This document shows, piece by piece, positions 43,325-51,803 of a DNA stretch of 64,000 bases. The stretch covers positions 122,115 through 186,114 of the forward strand of contig JAYUMU010000174.1 of the NCBI GenBank assembly GCA_043762325.1, given 5' to 3'. Both the position numbers and the translations under genes were made by a program. The notes beneath the pieces were generated by a model, which was not told where the DNA came from, searched no databases, and saw only the letters and a program-made list of their open reading frames with translations. The DNA comes from JANXSS01 sp025356535 (GTDB lineage: Bacteria; Pseudomonadota; Gammaproteobacteria; Burkholderiales; Burkholderiaceae_D). Position 1 is the first letter of the stretch, and each line of letters starts with the position of its first letter.

Positions 43325-44005
43325 ATGCCCGGCTCCGGGGACATCGGCGCGGTCTGGCTGACAATCAGGCTGGCCGCGTCGGTCATGCTGATCCTGCTGG
43401 TGATCGGCACGCCGATCGCCTGGTGGCTGGCGCGCACCCGCTCGCGCCTGAAGGGCATCATCGGCGCCGTCGTGGCATTGCCACTGGTGCTGCCGCCCAC
43501 CGTCCTCGGTTTCTACCTCCTGCTTGCGCTCGGCCCGCAGGGGCCGGTTGGCCGCCTGACCCAGAGCCTGGGCCTTGGCGTGCTGCCCTTCACGTTTGCG
43601 GGGCTGGTAATCGCCTCGGTTTTTTATTCGCTGCCCTTTGCCGTGCAACCGCTCCAGAACGCCTTCGAAGCCATCGGCGAGCGGCCACTGGAAGTCGCCG
43701 CCACCCTGGGCGCCGGCCCGCTCGATACCTTCTTCACGGTGGCCCTGCCGCTGGCGCGGTCCGGTTATCTCACTGCGGCCATTCTCTGCTTTGCCCATAC
43801 GGTCGGCGAGTTCGGCGTCGTGCTCATGATCGGCGGTAATATCCCGGACAAGACCCGCGTCATCTCGGTGCAGATCTACGATCATGTCGAAGCGCTGGAA
43901 TACGCACAGGCGCACTGGCTGGCCGGCGGCATGCTCGCCTTCAGTTTCCTGGTGCTGCTGGCGCTCTACGGCTTCAACCCGCGGCGCAGCAACGATGCAC
44001 GCTGA
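43325..44005 (+). CDS. modB: Molybdate ABC transporter permease ModB
   Basis: About 226 residues with five predicted membrane helices and the permease EAA loop (EAIGERPLEVAATLGAGPLDTFFTVALPLARSG). VVALPLVLPPTVLGFYLL is a ModB hallmark. A GTG one codon upstream (43322) could also start it. It forms the channel for oxyanion import driven by ModC. The modC start lies inside its last codons. Confidence 0.92.
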   Translation: MPGSGDIGAVWLTIRLAASVMLILLVIGTPIAWWLARTRSRLKGIIGAVVALPLVLPPTVLGFYLLLALGPQGPVGRLTQSLGLGVLPFTFAGLVIASVFYSLPFAVQPLQNAFEAIGERPLEVAATLGAGPLDTFFTVALPLARSGYLTAAILCFAHTVGEFGVVLMIGGNIPDKTRVISVQIYDHVEALEYAQAHWLAGGMLAFSFLVLLALYGFNPRRSNDAR

Positions 44006-45083
44006 CGCCGTCATCGTTGCCCGCTTCGACGCCGGCTATCCCGGCTTCACGCTGCAGGCCGCGCTTGAACTGCCGGGACGCGGCGTGACGGTCCTGTTCG
44101 GCCATTCCGGTTCCGGCAAGACCACCTTGCTGCGCGCGATGGCCGGACTGGAGCATCACCCGGGTGGCTACCTGGCGGTCAACGGCGAGGTATGGCAGGA
44201 CGACGCACAAGGCATTTTCGTGCCCGCCCACCGGCGCGCGCTCGGCTATGTCTTCCAGGAGGCGAGCCTGTTTTCGCATCTTTCGGTCCAGGGCAACCTC
44301 GAATACGGCTGGCGGCGCACGGGGACGGCGACGCCCCCGGTCGACATGGCCCATGTCATTGCGTTGCTGGGCATCGGCGCGCTGCTGGCGCGGCGCGTGG
44401 AGCGGCTTTCGGGCGGCGAGCGCCAGCGTGTCGCCATTGCGCGCGCGCTGCTGCGGGCGCCGAGGCTGTTGCTCATGGACGAGCCGCTGGCGGCGCTCGA
44501 CTTCAAGCGCAGGCAGGAAATTTTGCCGTATCTGGAGCGCCTGCATGACGAGCTGGCGATTCCGATCGTCTACGTCACGCATTCGCCCGACGAAATGGCG
44601 CGCCTGGCCGACCACGTGGTGCTGCTCGACGCGGGCCGGGTGATTGCAAGCGGCCCGCTTTTCGAGACCATGGCGCGCCTGGACCTGCCGGCCGGCCTGG
44701 TCAACGATCCCGGTGTCGTCGTGGAAGGCACCGTGGCTGCAGTCGATCCGGCGTATCAGCTGATGCGCATCGACTTTGCCGGCGGCAGCGTGCAGGTGCC
44801 GCATGACAAGGAAAGCATCGGCGAGCGCCTGCGCCTGCGCATCATGGCGCGGGACGTCGGCCTCACGCTCGCGCCGCAGCAGGACACATCGATCCTCAAC
44901 CAGCTTGGCGCGCAGGTAACGGAGGCGTCGGGTGAAGAACAGCCGCACGTGATGGTCCGCCTCGACGTCGGCGGCACGCCGCTGCTGGCGCGCATCACGC
45001 GGCGCTCGCGCGACGAACTGCAGATCACGCCGGGCAAACAGGTATGGGCACAAGTCAAGGCCGTCGCGATCCTGACGGCATAG
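43995..45083 (+). CDS. modC: Molybdate ABC transporter ATP-binding protein ModC
   Basis: The 362-residue product has Walker A FGHSGSGKTT (about 35-44), Q-loop FQEASLFSHLSV, signature LSGGERQRVAIARALL, Walker B LLLMDEPLAALD and the switch His in YVTHSPDE. The C-terminal part (about 290-360) is the Mop/TOBE molybdate-binding domain (SILNQLGAQVTEAS... PLLARITRRSRDEL). The start overlaps modB by 11 bases. The frame is open upstream but only ATG 43995 gives the family N-terminus. Confidence 0.92.
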   Translation: MHADAVIVARFDAGYPGFTLQAALELPGRGVTVLFGHSGSGKTTLLRAMAGLEHHPGGYLAVNGEVWQDDAQGIFVPAHRRALGYVFQEASLFSHLSVQGNLEYGWRRTGTATPPVDMAHVIALLGIGALLARRVERLSGGERQRVAIARALLRAPRLLLMDEPLAALDFKRRQEILPYLERLHDELAIPIVYVTHSPDEMARLADHVVLLDAGRVIASGPLFETMARLDLPAGLVNDPGVVVEGTVAAVDPAYQLMRIDFAGGSVQVPHDKESIGERLRLRIMARDVGLTLAPQQDTSILNQLGAQVTEASGEEQPHVMVRLDVGGTPLLARITRRSRDELQITPGKQVWAQVKAVAILTA

Positions 45084-45142
45084 CGCGCCGGTGGCTGGCC
45101 GGCATGCGCCGCGCGAGCCGCCAAAAGAAAAAATCATCCATG

Positions 45143-45177
45143 AAAAAACACCTGCCGACACGCCGGGGTGTCGCAGG
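45143..45177 (-). terminator. Terminator of the TonB-dependent receptor gene
   Basis: Read on the minus strand, a stem CCTGCGACAC/GTGTCG(G)CAGG with one bulge and a GC loop is followed by TGTTTTTT. It lies just past the receptor stop in the convergent gap with modC, and the complementary strand could also help end the modC transcript. Confidence 0.65.
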
Positions 45178-45194
45178 CGTTTCACTCCGTGGGA

Positions 45195-47183
45195 TCAGAA
45201 CCGGGTTCTCACGCCGACCATCAGCGTGCGTCCCGGTAGCGGCGAAACATCCTTCAGGAGCGATGTCGAGAGGCGGATGTCTTCATTCAGGAGATTCTTG
45301 GCGATGGCAAAATAGGTCAGGTCCGTGGCGCCGTATCGTTGGGTATAAGCGATGTTTGCATCGACCTGCGTGTACGAGTGCGTCTGACTCGATTCGAACG
45401 CGGCAAGACGGTCCTGCTTCAGGGCGTGCACCAGCGACAGCCCCGCGCGGATCGGGCCCTGGCGGTAACCCAGGTCGGTGCCGAAACGGGTTGCCGGTTG
45501 CAGGGGCAGGCTGCCGGCGTCATCGCGCGTGCCGCGCGACATGTCGGCAAAACCCCGGGCCGACACGCCTTCGCCGCGCTGGTTGTAGCCGACTTCGGCT
45601 TCCACGCCCCGGATCGTTGCATACCCCTGGCTGAAGATGCGCTCCCGGAAGTCACCGCCCGGATTGCCCTGTGCATCGACGGTGTTGCCCGCCACCTGGC
45701 CGTAGACGAAGTTCCTGACGCGGTTGTTGAAGGCATTGCCTTTCCACCGGATCAGGCCCGCGGTTTTCTGCAGGGTGAGCTCGATGTTGTGCGAGGTCTC
45801 TTTCGCAAAATTCGGATTGCCGATGTCGAAGGTGCCGGTGGCGTCATGCGGCCCGCCCGAGTACAGCTCGTCTGCTGCCGGTGCGCGCTGCGCCACCGAC
45901 GCCGTGACGCCTGCGGCGTAGCCGGGCATGAAGCGCCACAAGCCGCCGGCCGAATACGACAGGAGATGAAAGTCGCGGTCCTGACCGGTGACGGGGCGTC
46001 GCTTGACCGATTCGAGCCGCACGCCCGCATTCAGGTGGACGGGGCCCAGCGCACGTTCTTCGACCAGAAAGGCGGCGGCGGATGTCGAGCGCGTCACCGG
46101 CACCGTGTCGGGTCCGCCGGTGCCGGCATCGAGTGCCGAGAAATTCGTGTTCTCGGTCTGCAGGCCGAAGGTGCCGTGCCAGCCTGCCACCGGCTTGTGG
46201 GTCAGTTCCCAGCGTGTTTCGAGGGAGCGGTTCTTGAAATTCGTCTGCGGCACGTCGTTCAGGTCCAGCTCGCTGTGCTTGTAGTCGGTGTAGCCGAGCT
46301 TGAACTTGAACGTCTCGAAGGCCGGCAGCGGATCGTTGACCAGTGCATCGATGTCGTAACGTATCTGCGACTGCGCGATCTGGGAACCGGCCACCGTCGG
46401 AATGCCGTACTTGTTGTTCATGCTGGCAACCGATGCGCCGACATGCCCCCAGCCGTCGATATACGACGCACCGGCGCCGACGCTGCTGGCATGGGTAAAC
46501 GACAGCGGCAGGCGGCCATGCGCCGAAGCCGGGTCGTCGAGGATGCGGTAGCCCGGAATGTCATAGTCTTCCGCGCGGCGGGCATTGGCATCGACATGAA
46601 AGCCGATCGGGCCGGCCGCCGCATCGATCGACGCGGCGGTACTTCCGGAGCGGTCTGCCGTGCCATAGCGGGCTTCCGCCTCGCCGGTCGGCGTCTTTTC
46701 CAGGATCGTCGGAATACGCTCGTTGACGACATTGACCAGGCCGCCGATGGCGCCGGAGCCGTACAGCAATGCCGCCGGGCCTCGCAATATTTCAATCTGC
46801 CGCGCTGTCGCCGCTTCCGTGGCGACGGCATGATCGTTCGACAGCCCGGAGACATCCGCAACGCTCATGCCATTTTGCAGAATCTTCACGCGCGAACCTT
46901 CCAGGCCGCGGATGATGGGCCGGGACGCCCCGGCGCCGAAGCCGGAGGCCGACACGCCCAGTTCATGCGAAAGCGTCTCGCCGAGCGAGCTGCCTTCCTT
47001 GTTTCGCAGTTCGTCGCCGGCCAGGACCTTGGCTGGCGTCAGGATCTGGTCGCCCTCGTCGTTGCCGAACGGTGTCGATGTGACGGTGACCCTGGGAAGG
47101 AATGTTTCGACGGTTTGTGCGTGGGAAAACGATGCAAGTGCGGACAGGACCGCGCCTGCCAATACAGTGCGTTGGACATGCAT
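45195..47183 (-). CDS. TonB-dependent outer-membrane receptor, ZnuD-like family
   Basis: The 662-residue product has a signal ending SHA-QTV, a plug domain (about 25-150) with LGETLSHELGVSASGFGAG, RPIIRGLEGSRVKILQNG and ILRGPAALLYGSGAIGGLVNVV, then a 22-strand barrel ending in LMVGVRTRF. The plug and the LGYTDYKHSEL barrel motif are those of ZnuD-type zinc/haem receptors, but the His-rich loop of ZnuD is not present (the matching region reads VAGSQIAQSQIRYD). It lies between molybdate and tungstate genes, so the substrate is open. ATG 47183 has CGAGGAA six bases upstream. Confidence 0.85.
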   Translation of the reverse strand: MHVQRTVLAGAVLSALASFSHAQTVETFLPRVTVTSTPFGNDEGDQILTPAKVLAGDELRNKEGSSLGETLSHELGVSASGFGAGASRPIIRGLEGSRVKILQNGMSVADVSGLSNDHAVATEAATARQIEILRGPAALLYGSGAIGGLVNVVNERIPTILEKTPTGEAEARYGTADRSGSTAASIDAAAGPIGFHVDANARRAEDYDIPGYRILDDPASAHGRLPLSFTHASSVGAGASYIDGWGHVGASVASMNNKYGIPTVAGSQIAQSQIRYDIDALVNDPLPAFETFKFKLGYTDYKHSELDLNDVPQTNFKNRSLETRWELTHKPVAGWHGTFGLQTENTNFSALDAGTGGPDTVPVTRSTSAAAFLVEERALGPVHLNAGVRLESVKRRPVTGQDRDFHLLSYSAGGLWRFMPGYAAGVTASVAQRAPAADELYSGGPHDATGTFDIGNPNFAKETSHNIELTLQKTAGLIRWKGNAFNNRVRNFVYGQVAGNTVDAQGNPGGDFRERIFSQGYATIRGVEAEVGYNQRGEGVSARGFADMSRGTRDDAGSLPLQPATRFGTDLGYRQGPIRAGLSLVHALKQDRLAAFESSQTHSYTQVDANIAYTQRYGATDLTYFAIAKNLLNEDIRLSTSLLKDVSPLPGRTLMVGVRTRF

Positions 47184-47262
47184 GATGATTCCTCGGTAGA
47201 CAAGAAGACAGGCAGCCGATTGCATGGGCAACCGGGCCGGCTAGTGCAGCGGCGAAGGAAAA

Positions 47263-47610
47263 TCAGGCAGGTGGTGCGCGGGAAGAGAAATGCGAAGTGT
47301 GCGGTGCCTGCCAGGAAGCGAAGGCAACCCAGAGCGCCAGGACATGCGTATTCGGCACGACCGGCACCGCAAGGCAGACACTGGCCAGCGCCGCGCCAAT
47401 CGTGGCAGCTTCGAACGCGGCGCAGGAGTGATGCACCCGGTCGTCCCATTGGCCAGCGAAGGCCGCAGCCGTCTTGCCGATGGTTCGTATCGACGGCCCC
47501 TGGGAGCCGTGCACGACACGATGCGCCAGTCCGATCCATTGGGCGACCAGCAGCACCACGATCAACAGGATCGCGAGCGCTCTGGGCTTCGAATGGGAAA
47601 TGGGATGCAT
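47263..47610 (-). CDS. Small membrane protein upstream of the receptor (DUF2946-like)
   Basis: The 115-residue product has one N-terminal helix (about 12-28, ALAILLIVVLLVAQWIGLAHR), a His-containing middle (HRVVH, DDRVHHSCAAFEAATIG), a second hydrophobic stretch and a C-terminus SHFSSRAPPA. Small proteins with this WxAP...SSRAPP-type end are common beside TonB receptors and are usually called DUF2946. His and Cys residues facing the periplasm could bind a metal. It is in the same direction as the receptor, 79 bases upstream, so probably co-transcribed. Confidence 0.6.
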   Translation of the reverse strand: MHPISHSKPRALAILLIVVLLVAQWIGLAHRVVHGSQGPSIRTIGKTAAAFAGQWDDRVHHSCAAFEAATIGAALASVCLAVPVVPNTHVLALWVAFASWQAPHTSHFSSRAPPA

Positions 47611-47643
47611 GGTTATCGCAGGCAACGACCGTGTGGACGGCGC

Positions 47644-47672
47644 GAGTATAGACCATCGTGACGCTGCCCGGA
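47644..47672 (-). promoter_or_regulatory. Candidate sigma70 promoter for the small protein and receptor
   Basis: On the minus strand a consensus-like -10 TATACT (47644-47649) lies 17 bases after a weak TTCCGG, 34 bases before the ATG at 47610. Confidence 0.4.
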
Positions 47673-47875
47673 AAACGGCAGGACCCGGCGGCGCAGCCAC
47701 TGGTGACAAACTGCATCGCGTACTGCCGCATCATGGAACAGCGACGGGCATCATGCGATGCCGTCACGCTTTGCCCGCATCCGGTCTGGCCGTCATGCCG
47801 ATGCCGCATGCGGAACCGGCGCTTGGCAGGACCAATGTATCGATAAAAAGAGAGGCGACCGAAAAGTCCGTGTCG

Positions 47876-48955
47876 TCAAACGTCAAGGCTGGCAAAGTCG
47901 AACGCCTGCCTGACGCTCAGGATCTGCCCGGTCTGCTCGGCGCCGTATCCCGACAGGGCGTTGACTTTCGATTTGAACTCGTTGGTCTGCAGCAGCGAGA
48001 CGATCGGTGCGAACTGCGGATGCTGCAGGATCGCCTGGTCACATAAAAAGAAATAGCGTTCCGACACCAGCGGCACGAAATCGAGGCCGAACTGGCGCGC
48101 TGCGGCCTCCACACCGAGTCCGGCATCGGCCTTGCCGCTGGCAATGTAGGCCGCCACCGCGGCATGGGTCAGCTCCACGTTGTCGAAGCCGCGAATCGGC
48201 GCGCTCGAGAGGTTTTCCTGTTCCAGCAGAAGATCGAGAATGAGCCGGGTTCCCGAACCCAGTTGCCGGTTCACGAACACCAGTTCAGGACGCTGCAGAT
48301 CGGCTAGCGTCCATACCGAGCGCGGATTGCCCTTGGCGACCATGATGCCTTGCCGGCGCGTGGCGATCTGGACGAGCCGATGGTCTTCCTTGAAAAAATG
48401 GGCGAAGTGCGCAAAGACGGGCTGCTCCAGCGGTCCGACCGGAATATGAAATCCGGCAATGTCGCAGGTGCCGCGCGCCAGCGCACTCACCGCCTCAAGA
48501 CTGCCCCGAAAACTGAGTTCGACCGGCGGGTCCTGCGCCAGCAGGTTCGGATTCAACGCCGCAATGGCAAAGCCATGGCTGGCAAACATCTTCAGGCCCT
48601 GCCGGCTTTTCAGGACAGCCTGGCGAATCTCGGCCTCGACCTCGGTTGCCATGCTCTCCAAGAGCGGATCGAAGCGCGCATGGATCAGCTTCTGCGCCCA
48701 GACCAGACGTTCGCCCAAGTGCGTCAGCTCCGAGCCCTTGCCCTTGGTCATGATCACGACCGGCCCGCCAAGTTCCTGTTCCAGCGACTGGATCAAGCCC
48801 CAGGCGCTGCGGTACGACATGCCGAGGTTACGGGTTGCCGCCGCGAGGTTGCCGACGTTCTGTACCGCGGTCAACAACCGTATGCCCCGCACCAGCGAAA
48901 ATTTATGGTCGGGCCCGCTGCTGACGATCAGGCGGGGATGAATCTGGATACGCAT
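47876..48955 (-). CDS. Transcriptional regulator: ModE-type HTH fused to a periplasmic-binding-protein-like domain
   Basis: The 359-residue product has an N-terminal winged HTH (about 18-95, RGIRLLTAVQNVGNLAAATRNLGMSYRSAWGLIQSLEQELGG, ModE/LysR-like) and a C-terminal PBP-like domain (about 120-340, with CDIAGFHIP, QLGSGTRLILDLLLEQ and GKADAGLGVEAAARQFGLDFVPL). This fused form is known for regulators of molybdate or tungstate genes that bind the oxyanion in the PBP domain. It is divergent from tupA. ATG 48955 is inside a palindrome, which suggests autoregulation. Confidence 0.8.
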   Translation of the reverse strand: MRIQIHPRLIVSSGPDHKFSLVRGIRLLTAVQNVGNLAAATRNLGMSYRSAWGLIQSLEQELGGPVVIMTKGKGSELTHLGERLVWAQKLIHARFDPLLESMATEVEAEIRQAVLKSRQGLKMFASHGFAIAALNPNLLAQDPPVELSFRGSLEAVSALARGTCDIAGFHIPVGPLEQPVFAHFAHFFKEDHRLVQIATRRQGIMVAKGNPRSVWTLADLQRPELVFVNRQLGSGTRLILDLLLEQENLSSAPIRGFDNVELTHAAVAAYIASGKADAGLGVEAAARQFGLDFVPLVSERYFFLCDQAILQHPQFAPIVSLLQTNEFKSKVNALSGYGAEQTGQILSVRQAFDFASLDV

Positions 48956-48961
48956 ATATGC
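48952..48961. promoter_or_regulatory. Palindrome at the regulator start codon
   Basis: GCATATATGC is a perfect 10-bp palindrome that includes the regulator's ATG. ModE-type sites are TATA-rich inverted repeats, so this could be an autoregulatory site; evidence is only sequence likeness. Confidence 0.3.
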
Positions 48962-49023
48962 ATTATGAAGCCTATTGAAACCCGATCTTACGATAAACCG
49001 CGCCGCACGCGGCATTTCATTTT

Positions 49024-49035
49024 CAATTGCAATTG
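49024..49035. promoter_or_regulatory. Palindrome in the regulator-tupA intergenic region
   Basis: CAATTGCAATTG is a perfect 12-bp palindrome in the middle of the 219-base divergent region, a candidate operator for the adjacent regulator or another factor. Confidence 0.3.
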
Positions 49036-49174
49036 CGCCCGCCGATGCCCTATGATGGACGCCTGCGGCCGACGGCACAAATATGCAGTATCAGTGTTTG
49101 TTGGCGGCATAGAAACGCAACCGGCATGTGCGCCAGGCCGGTCTTGCAATCCTCCAACGCTTCCAGGGAAATCC

Positions 49175-49999
49175 ATGTTACGAAGCGCCTTCGCCACGCT
49201 GGCACTGACCATTGCCGGCTCCGTCCTGATGGCGCCGCTGGCCTTGTCCCAGCAGGCCATCAAGCTGTCGACGACGACCAGCACCGACAATTCCGGCTTG
49301 CTGCCCTATCTGTTGCCCATGTTCGAAGCCAGGACCGGCAGCAAGGTCAACGTCATCGCCGTCGGTACCGGCAAGGCGCTTGAACTTGCCAAGAATGGCG
49401 ACGTCGACGTCACCCTGGTCCATGCGCGGCCCTCCGAGGACAAGTTCGTTGCCGCCGGCGATGGCATCAACCGTCGCGACGTGATGTACAACGATTTCAT
49501 CATCGTCGGGCCGTCTTCCGATCCGGCCGGTGTGCGCGGCAGTCGCGACGTCCAGACTGCGCTCAGGAAAATCGTCGACAGCCGGGTCAAGTTCATTTCA
49601 CGCGGCGACAACTCCGGTACCGACCAGATGGAAAAAGCCTACTGGAAGCAGGTGGGCAGCCAGCCGCAGGGCGCAAGCTACGTCTCGGCCGGCCTGGGCA
49701 TGGGCGAAGTGCTCAACATGGCGGCCGAACTCAATGCCTATACGCTCACGGACCGGGCGACCTACAGCGCCTACAAGGCAAAGACCGGCCTGGTGATCGC
49801 TGTCGAAGGCGATCCGAAAATGTTCAATCCCTACGGCATCATCGCCGTCAATCCTGCGAAGCATCCCGGCGTCAACATCAAGGGCGCAACCCAGCTCATC
49901 GACTGGATCACTTCGGAAGAAGGGCAGCGGGCCATTGCCGGCTTCAGGGTCGACGGCCAGCAGGTGTTCTTCCCTTCGGCAAAGACCGTGAAACCCTAA
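49175..49999 (+). CDS. tupA: Tungstate ABC transporter substrate-binding protein TupA-like
   Basis: The 274-residue product has a signal ending ALS-QQA and the TupA signature STTTSTDNSGLLPYLLP, VNVIAVGTGKALELAKNGDVDVTLVHA and FISRGDNSGTDQMEKAYW; the TTTS and SGT loops form the oxyanion site. TupA binds tungstate (and molybdate) very tightly. The usual TupB permease and TupC ATPase are not adjacent, so it may feed ModBC or a distant permease. AGGGAA lies five bases before ATG 49175. It is followed after 12 bases by a second binding-protein gene. Confidence 0.87.
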   Translation: MLRSAFATLALTIAGSVLMAPLALSQQAIKLSTTTSTDNSGLLPYLLPMFEARTGSKVNVIAVGTGKALELAKNGDVDVTLVHARPSEDKFVAAGDGINRRDVMYNDFIIVGPSSDPAGVRGSRDVQTALRKIVDSRVKFISRGDNSGTDQMEKAYWKQVGSQPQGASYVSAGLGMGEVLNMAAELNAYTLTDRATYSAYKAKTGLVIAVEGDPKMFNPYGIIAVNPAKHPGVNIKGATQLIDWITSEEGQRAIAGFRVDGQQVFFPSAKTVKP

Positions 50000-50011
50000 A
50001 GGAATGCAATC

Positions 50012-50758
50012 GTGACCTGCCCGCGCGCATACCGCCCCTCGCAGTTTTCAAGCCACGCATTACAACGGACTCTGGTGGGTGTCGTGATGTCTCTGGCCGT
50101 ATTTTCAACCCATGCAGCCGACCTGACGCTCTACGCCGCCGGCAGCCTGCGCACCGCGATGACGGCGATGATCGAACGCTTTGCAGCCGAAACCGGCATC
50201 CGGGTCGATCCGAGTTTCGGGCCATCGGGCAGCTTTCGCACGAAAATCGAAGGCGGAGACGTACCCGACATCTTTGCTTCGGCCAATGTCGAACATCCGA
50301 AGGCGTTGCAGGAACAGGACATATTGAAAGAGACGGTGGTTTTTGCAACCAACCGTCTTTGCGCCCTGGCGGCGCCGGGCGTGCGGCTCGACGGCGACCG
50401 GCTGATCGTCCGGTTGCTCGAGCCCGGCATACGAGTAGCCGTTGCCACACCGGTCGTCGACCCGGCCGGCGACTACACCTGGGCGATGTTTCGCAAGGCC
50501 GACGCATTGCACCCCGGCGCCTTCGATGTCCTGAGCAAGAAGGGGCTGCAGATCATGGGACAGGCCGGCAAGGATGGCAGCCCGCTCGGTGTCATCGGCG
50601 TGCTGCAGCAAGCCAGGGCCGATATCGTCATTGCCTACTGCTCATACGGGAAACTGGCGGAAGAAAAAGTGCCCGGCGCAACATGGATGCCGTTGCCACC
50701 GACGCTGGACGTACCGTCGCACTATGGCATCGGCATTTCAACCCGCGCAAACCCGTAG
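50012..50758 (+). CDS. Second ModA-like substrate-binding protein, C-terminus cut by an amber codon
   Basis: The 248-residue product has a signal ending THA-ADL and a ModA/extracellular solute-binding fold: LTLYAAGSLRTAMTAMIERFAAETGI, FGPSGSFRTKIEGGDVPDIFASAN, and ADIVIAYCSYGKLAEEKVPG. It starts at GTG 50012 after AAAGGAATG and follows tupA directly. The stop TAG at 50756-50758 falls where the family continues; the same frame goes on for 24 codons with a perfect family-like terminal helix. A change of CAG to TAG would explain it. The truncated form lacks the last helix of lobe I and may be unstable. Confidence 0.8.
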   Translation: MTCPRAYRPSQFSSHALQRTLVGVVMSLAVFSTHAADLTLYAAGSLRTAMTAMIERFAAETGIRVDPSFGPSGSFRTKIEGGDVPDIFASANVEHPKALQEQDILKETVVFATNRLCALAAPGVRLDGDRLIVRLLEPGIRVAVATPVVDPAGDYTWAMFRKADALHPGAFDVLSKKGLQIMGQAGKDGSPLGVIGVLQQARADIVIAYCSYGKLAEEKVPGATWMPLPPTLDVPSHYGIGISTRANP

Positions 50759-50833
50759 GCGGGCCAGTTCGTACGGTTCGTGCGCAGCGTGCAGGGCCAG
50801 GCGATTCTGGCGCAATACGGATTTGGCCAGTAG
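50759..50833 (+). pseudogene. Detached C-terminal remnant of the ModA-like gene
   Basis: In frame after the amber codon the sequence reads AGQFVRFVRSVQGQAILAQYG and ends GFGQ before TAG at 50831-50833. This is the classic last helix of ModA-type proteins (RFxxSxxGQxILxxYGF). No start codon or ribosome site exists for separate translation. Confidence 0.8.
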
Positions 50834-50834
50834 T

Positions 50835-51503
50835 TCAGAACCGGTATGCAAGTCCGACGCGCAGCACCGGATAGAAACGCAGGTTGTCGAGCTTGTCCTG
50901 CAGCTTGCCGTTTTCAACGGCGACGTCCGAGGCCAGTTGCGTGCAAATGACGGGACCGGCCGAGCAGCCGTTCGATGTCAGTGTCGAGCGCGGGCTGCCG
51001 GCGAACATGACGCCTGCGTCGCTGGTGAAGCTCCAGCCGGCGTCCTTGATGGCGTTGCCGTAGCCGATGCCCAGGTACGGGCTGAACTTGCGGAAGTCGA
51101 CATTGCCGTCGATGGTGCCGGCGGTGGCGACCGCGTAGGTCGTGCCGTTGAAGGTGTACGACGCGCCGCCCTTGGGACGCGCATGGGAATCGAATTTGCT
51201 GCCGTTATATATCGCGCCGGCAGTCAGGCGAAACGGCGAGGCGCCGGGATAATAGTCCAGCAGCGCGTCGACGCTTGCCAGTTTCAGTTTCAGGTCGTAA
51301 TCGACATTGTTCGCGCTGCCGGTGTAGTTGTAGTTGGCGCCGTTCAAGCCGATGCGCGCATTCAGGCCGGTCTGCACCGGAACAGTCAGATGAAGCCCCA
51401 GGCCGGTGGTGCCGATTTCTGCACTCACCCCCATGTCCGATGCAAAAGCGCCTGTTGAAATGACAGCGCCGGCCAGCGCGAGTGACAGAAAGAAGGGTTT
51501 CAT
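50835..51503 (-). CDS. Outer-membrane beta-barrel protein (OmpW-like small porin)
   Basis: The 222-residue product has a signal peptide ending GAFA-SD, alternating barrel strands with typical hairpins (TGLNARIGLNGANYNYTG, ALLDYYPGASPFRLTAGAIYNG, FSPYLGIGYGNA) and a terminal LRVGLAYRF. The PYLGIGYG motif is common in OmpW-like and other 8-stranded barrels. No ligand can be read from the sequence. It has its own promoter and is not part of the Mo/W genes, with which it converges (its stop is one base after the ModA remnant stop). Confidence 0.72.
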   Translation of the reverse strand: MKPFFLSLALAGAVISTGAFASDMGVSAEIGTTGLGLHLTVPVQTGLNARIGLNGANYNYTGSANNVDYDLKLKLASVDALLDYYPGASPFRLTAGAIYNGSKFDSHARPKGGASYTFNGTTYAVATAGTIDGNVDFRKFSPYLGIGYGNAIKDAGWSFTSDAGVMFAGSPRSTLTSNGCSAGPVICTQLASDVAVENGKLQDKLDNLRFYPVLRVGLAYRF

Positions 51504-51549
51504 GTGCTGTGTCCAATGCGTAAAGGTGTTTGGAATGCTTCAGGACACG

Positions 51550-51578
51550 AGTATAGGCAGCGATGTTTCCTTAGACAA
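51550..51578 (-). promoter_or_regulatory. Sigma70 promoter of the barrel gene
   Basis: On the minus strand TTGTCT - 17 bases - TATACT matches the sigma70 consensus well and lies 46 bases before the ATG at 51503. Confidence 0.7.
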
Positions 51579-51762
51579 ACCTTTCTGCCGAATGTGTTGT
51601 ATTTTTAATTGCCACCTGCTGCCAAGCGGAGCCTTGGAAGTTGCATGGACTCCGGTGCACAAAAGCAGGCATCGGGAACGGCCGAGCCGGCATCAAGCGA
51701 TCCAGGACAAGGCTGCCATCCCGTCGGAAAGCCAGCGCGTCCCCGGCCATTACCCGCGCTGC

Positions 51763-51802
51763 CCGAGCTTACCGAGCTTACCGAGCTTACCGAGCTTCCC
51801 GA
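51763..51802. repeat. 9-bp tandem repeat in the 300-base gap 51504-51803
   Basis: Four copies of CCGAGCTTA (last one CCGAGCTTC) plus a partial copy end one base before the DUF2145 stop. Apart from this repeat and the barrel promoter, the gap 51504-51803 holds nothing I can identify. Confidence 0.8.
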
Positions 51803-51803
51803 T

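Noticed and set aside
47611..47875. Possible riboswitch upstream of the TonB-dependent receptor cluster
   Set aside because: I looked for cobalamin- and molybdenum-cofactor-type conserved boxes on the minus strand and found none; only a -10-like TATACT is supported.
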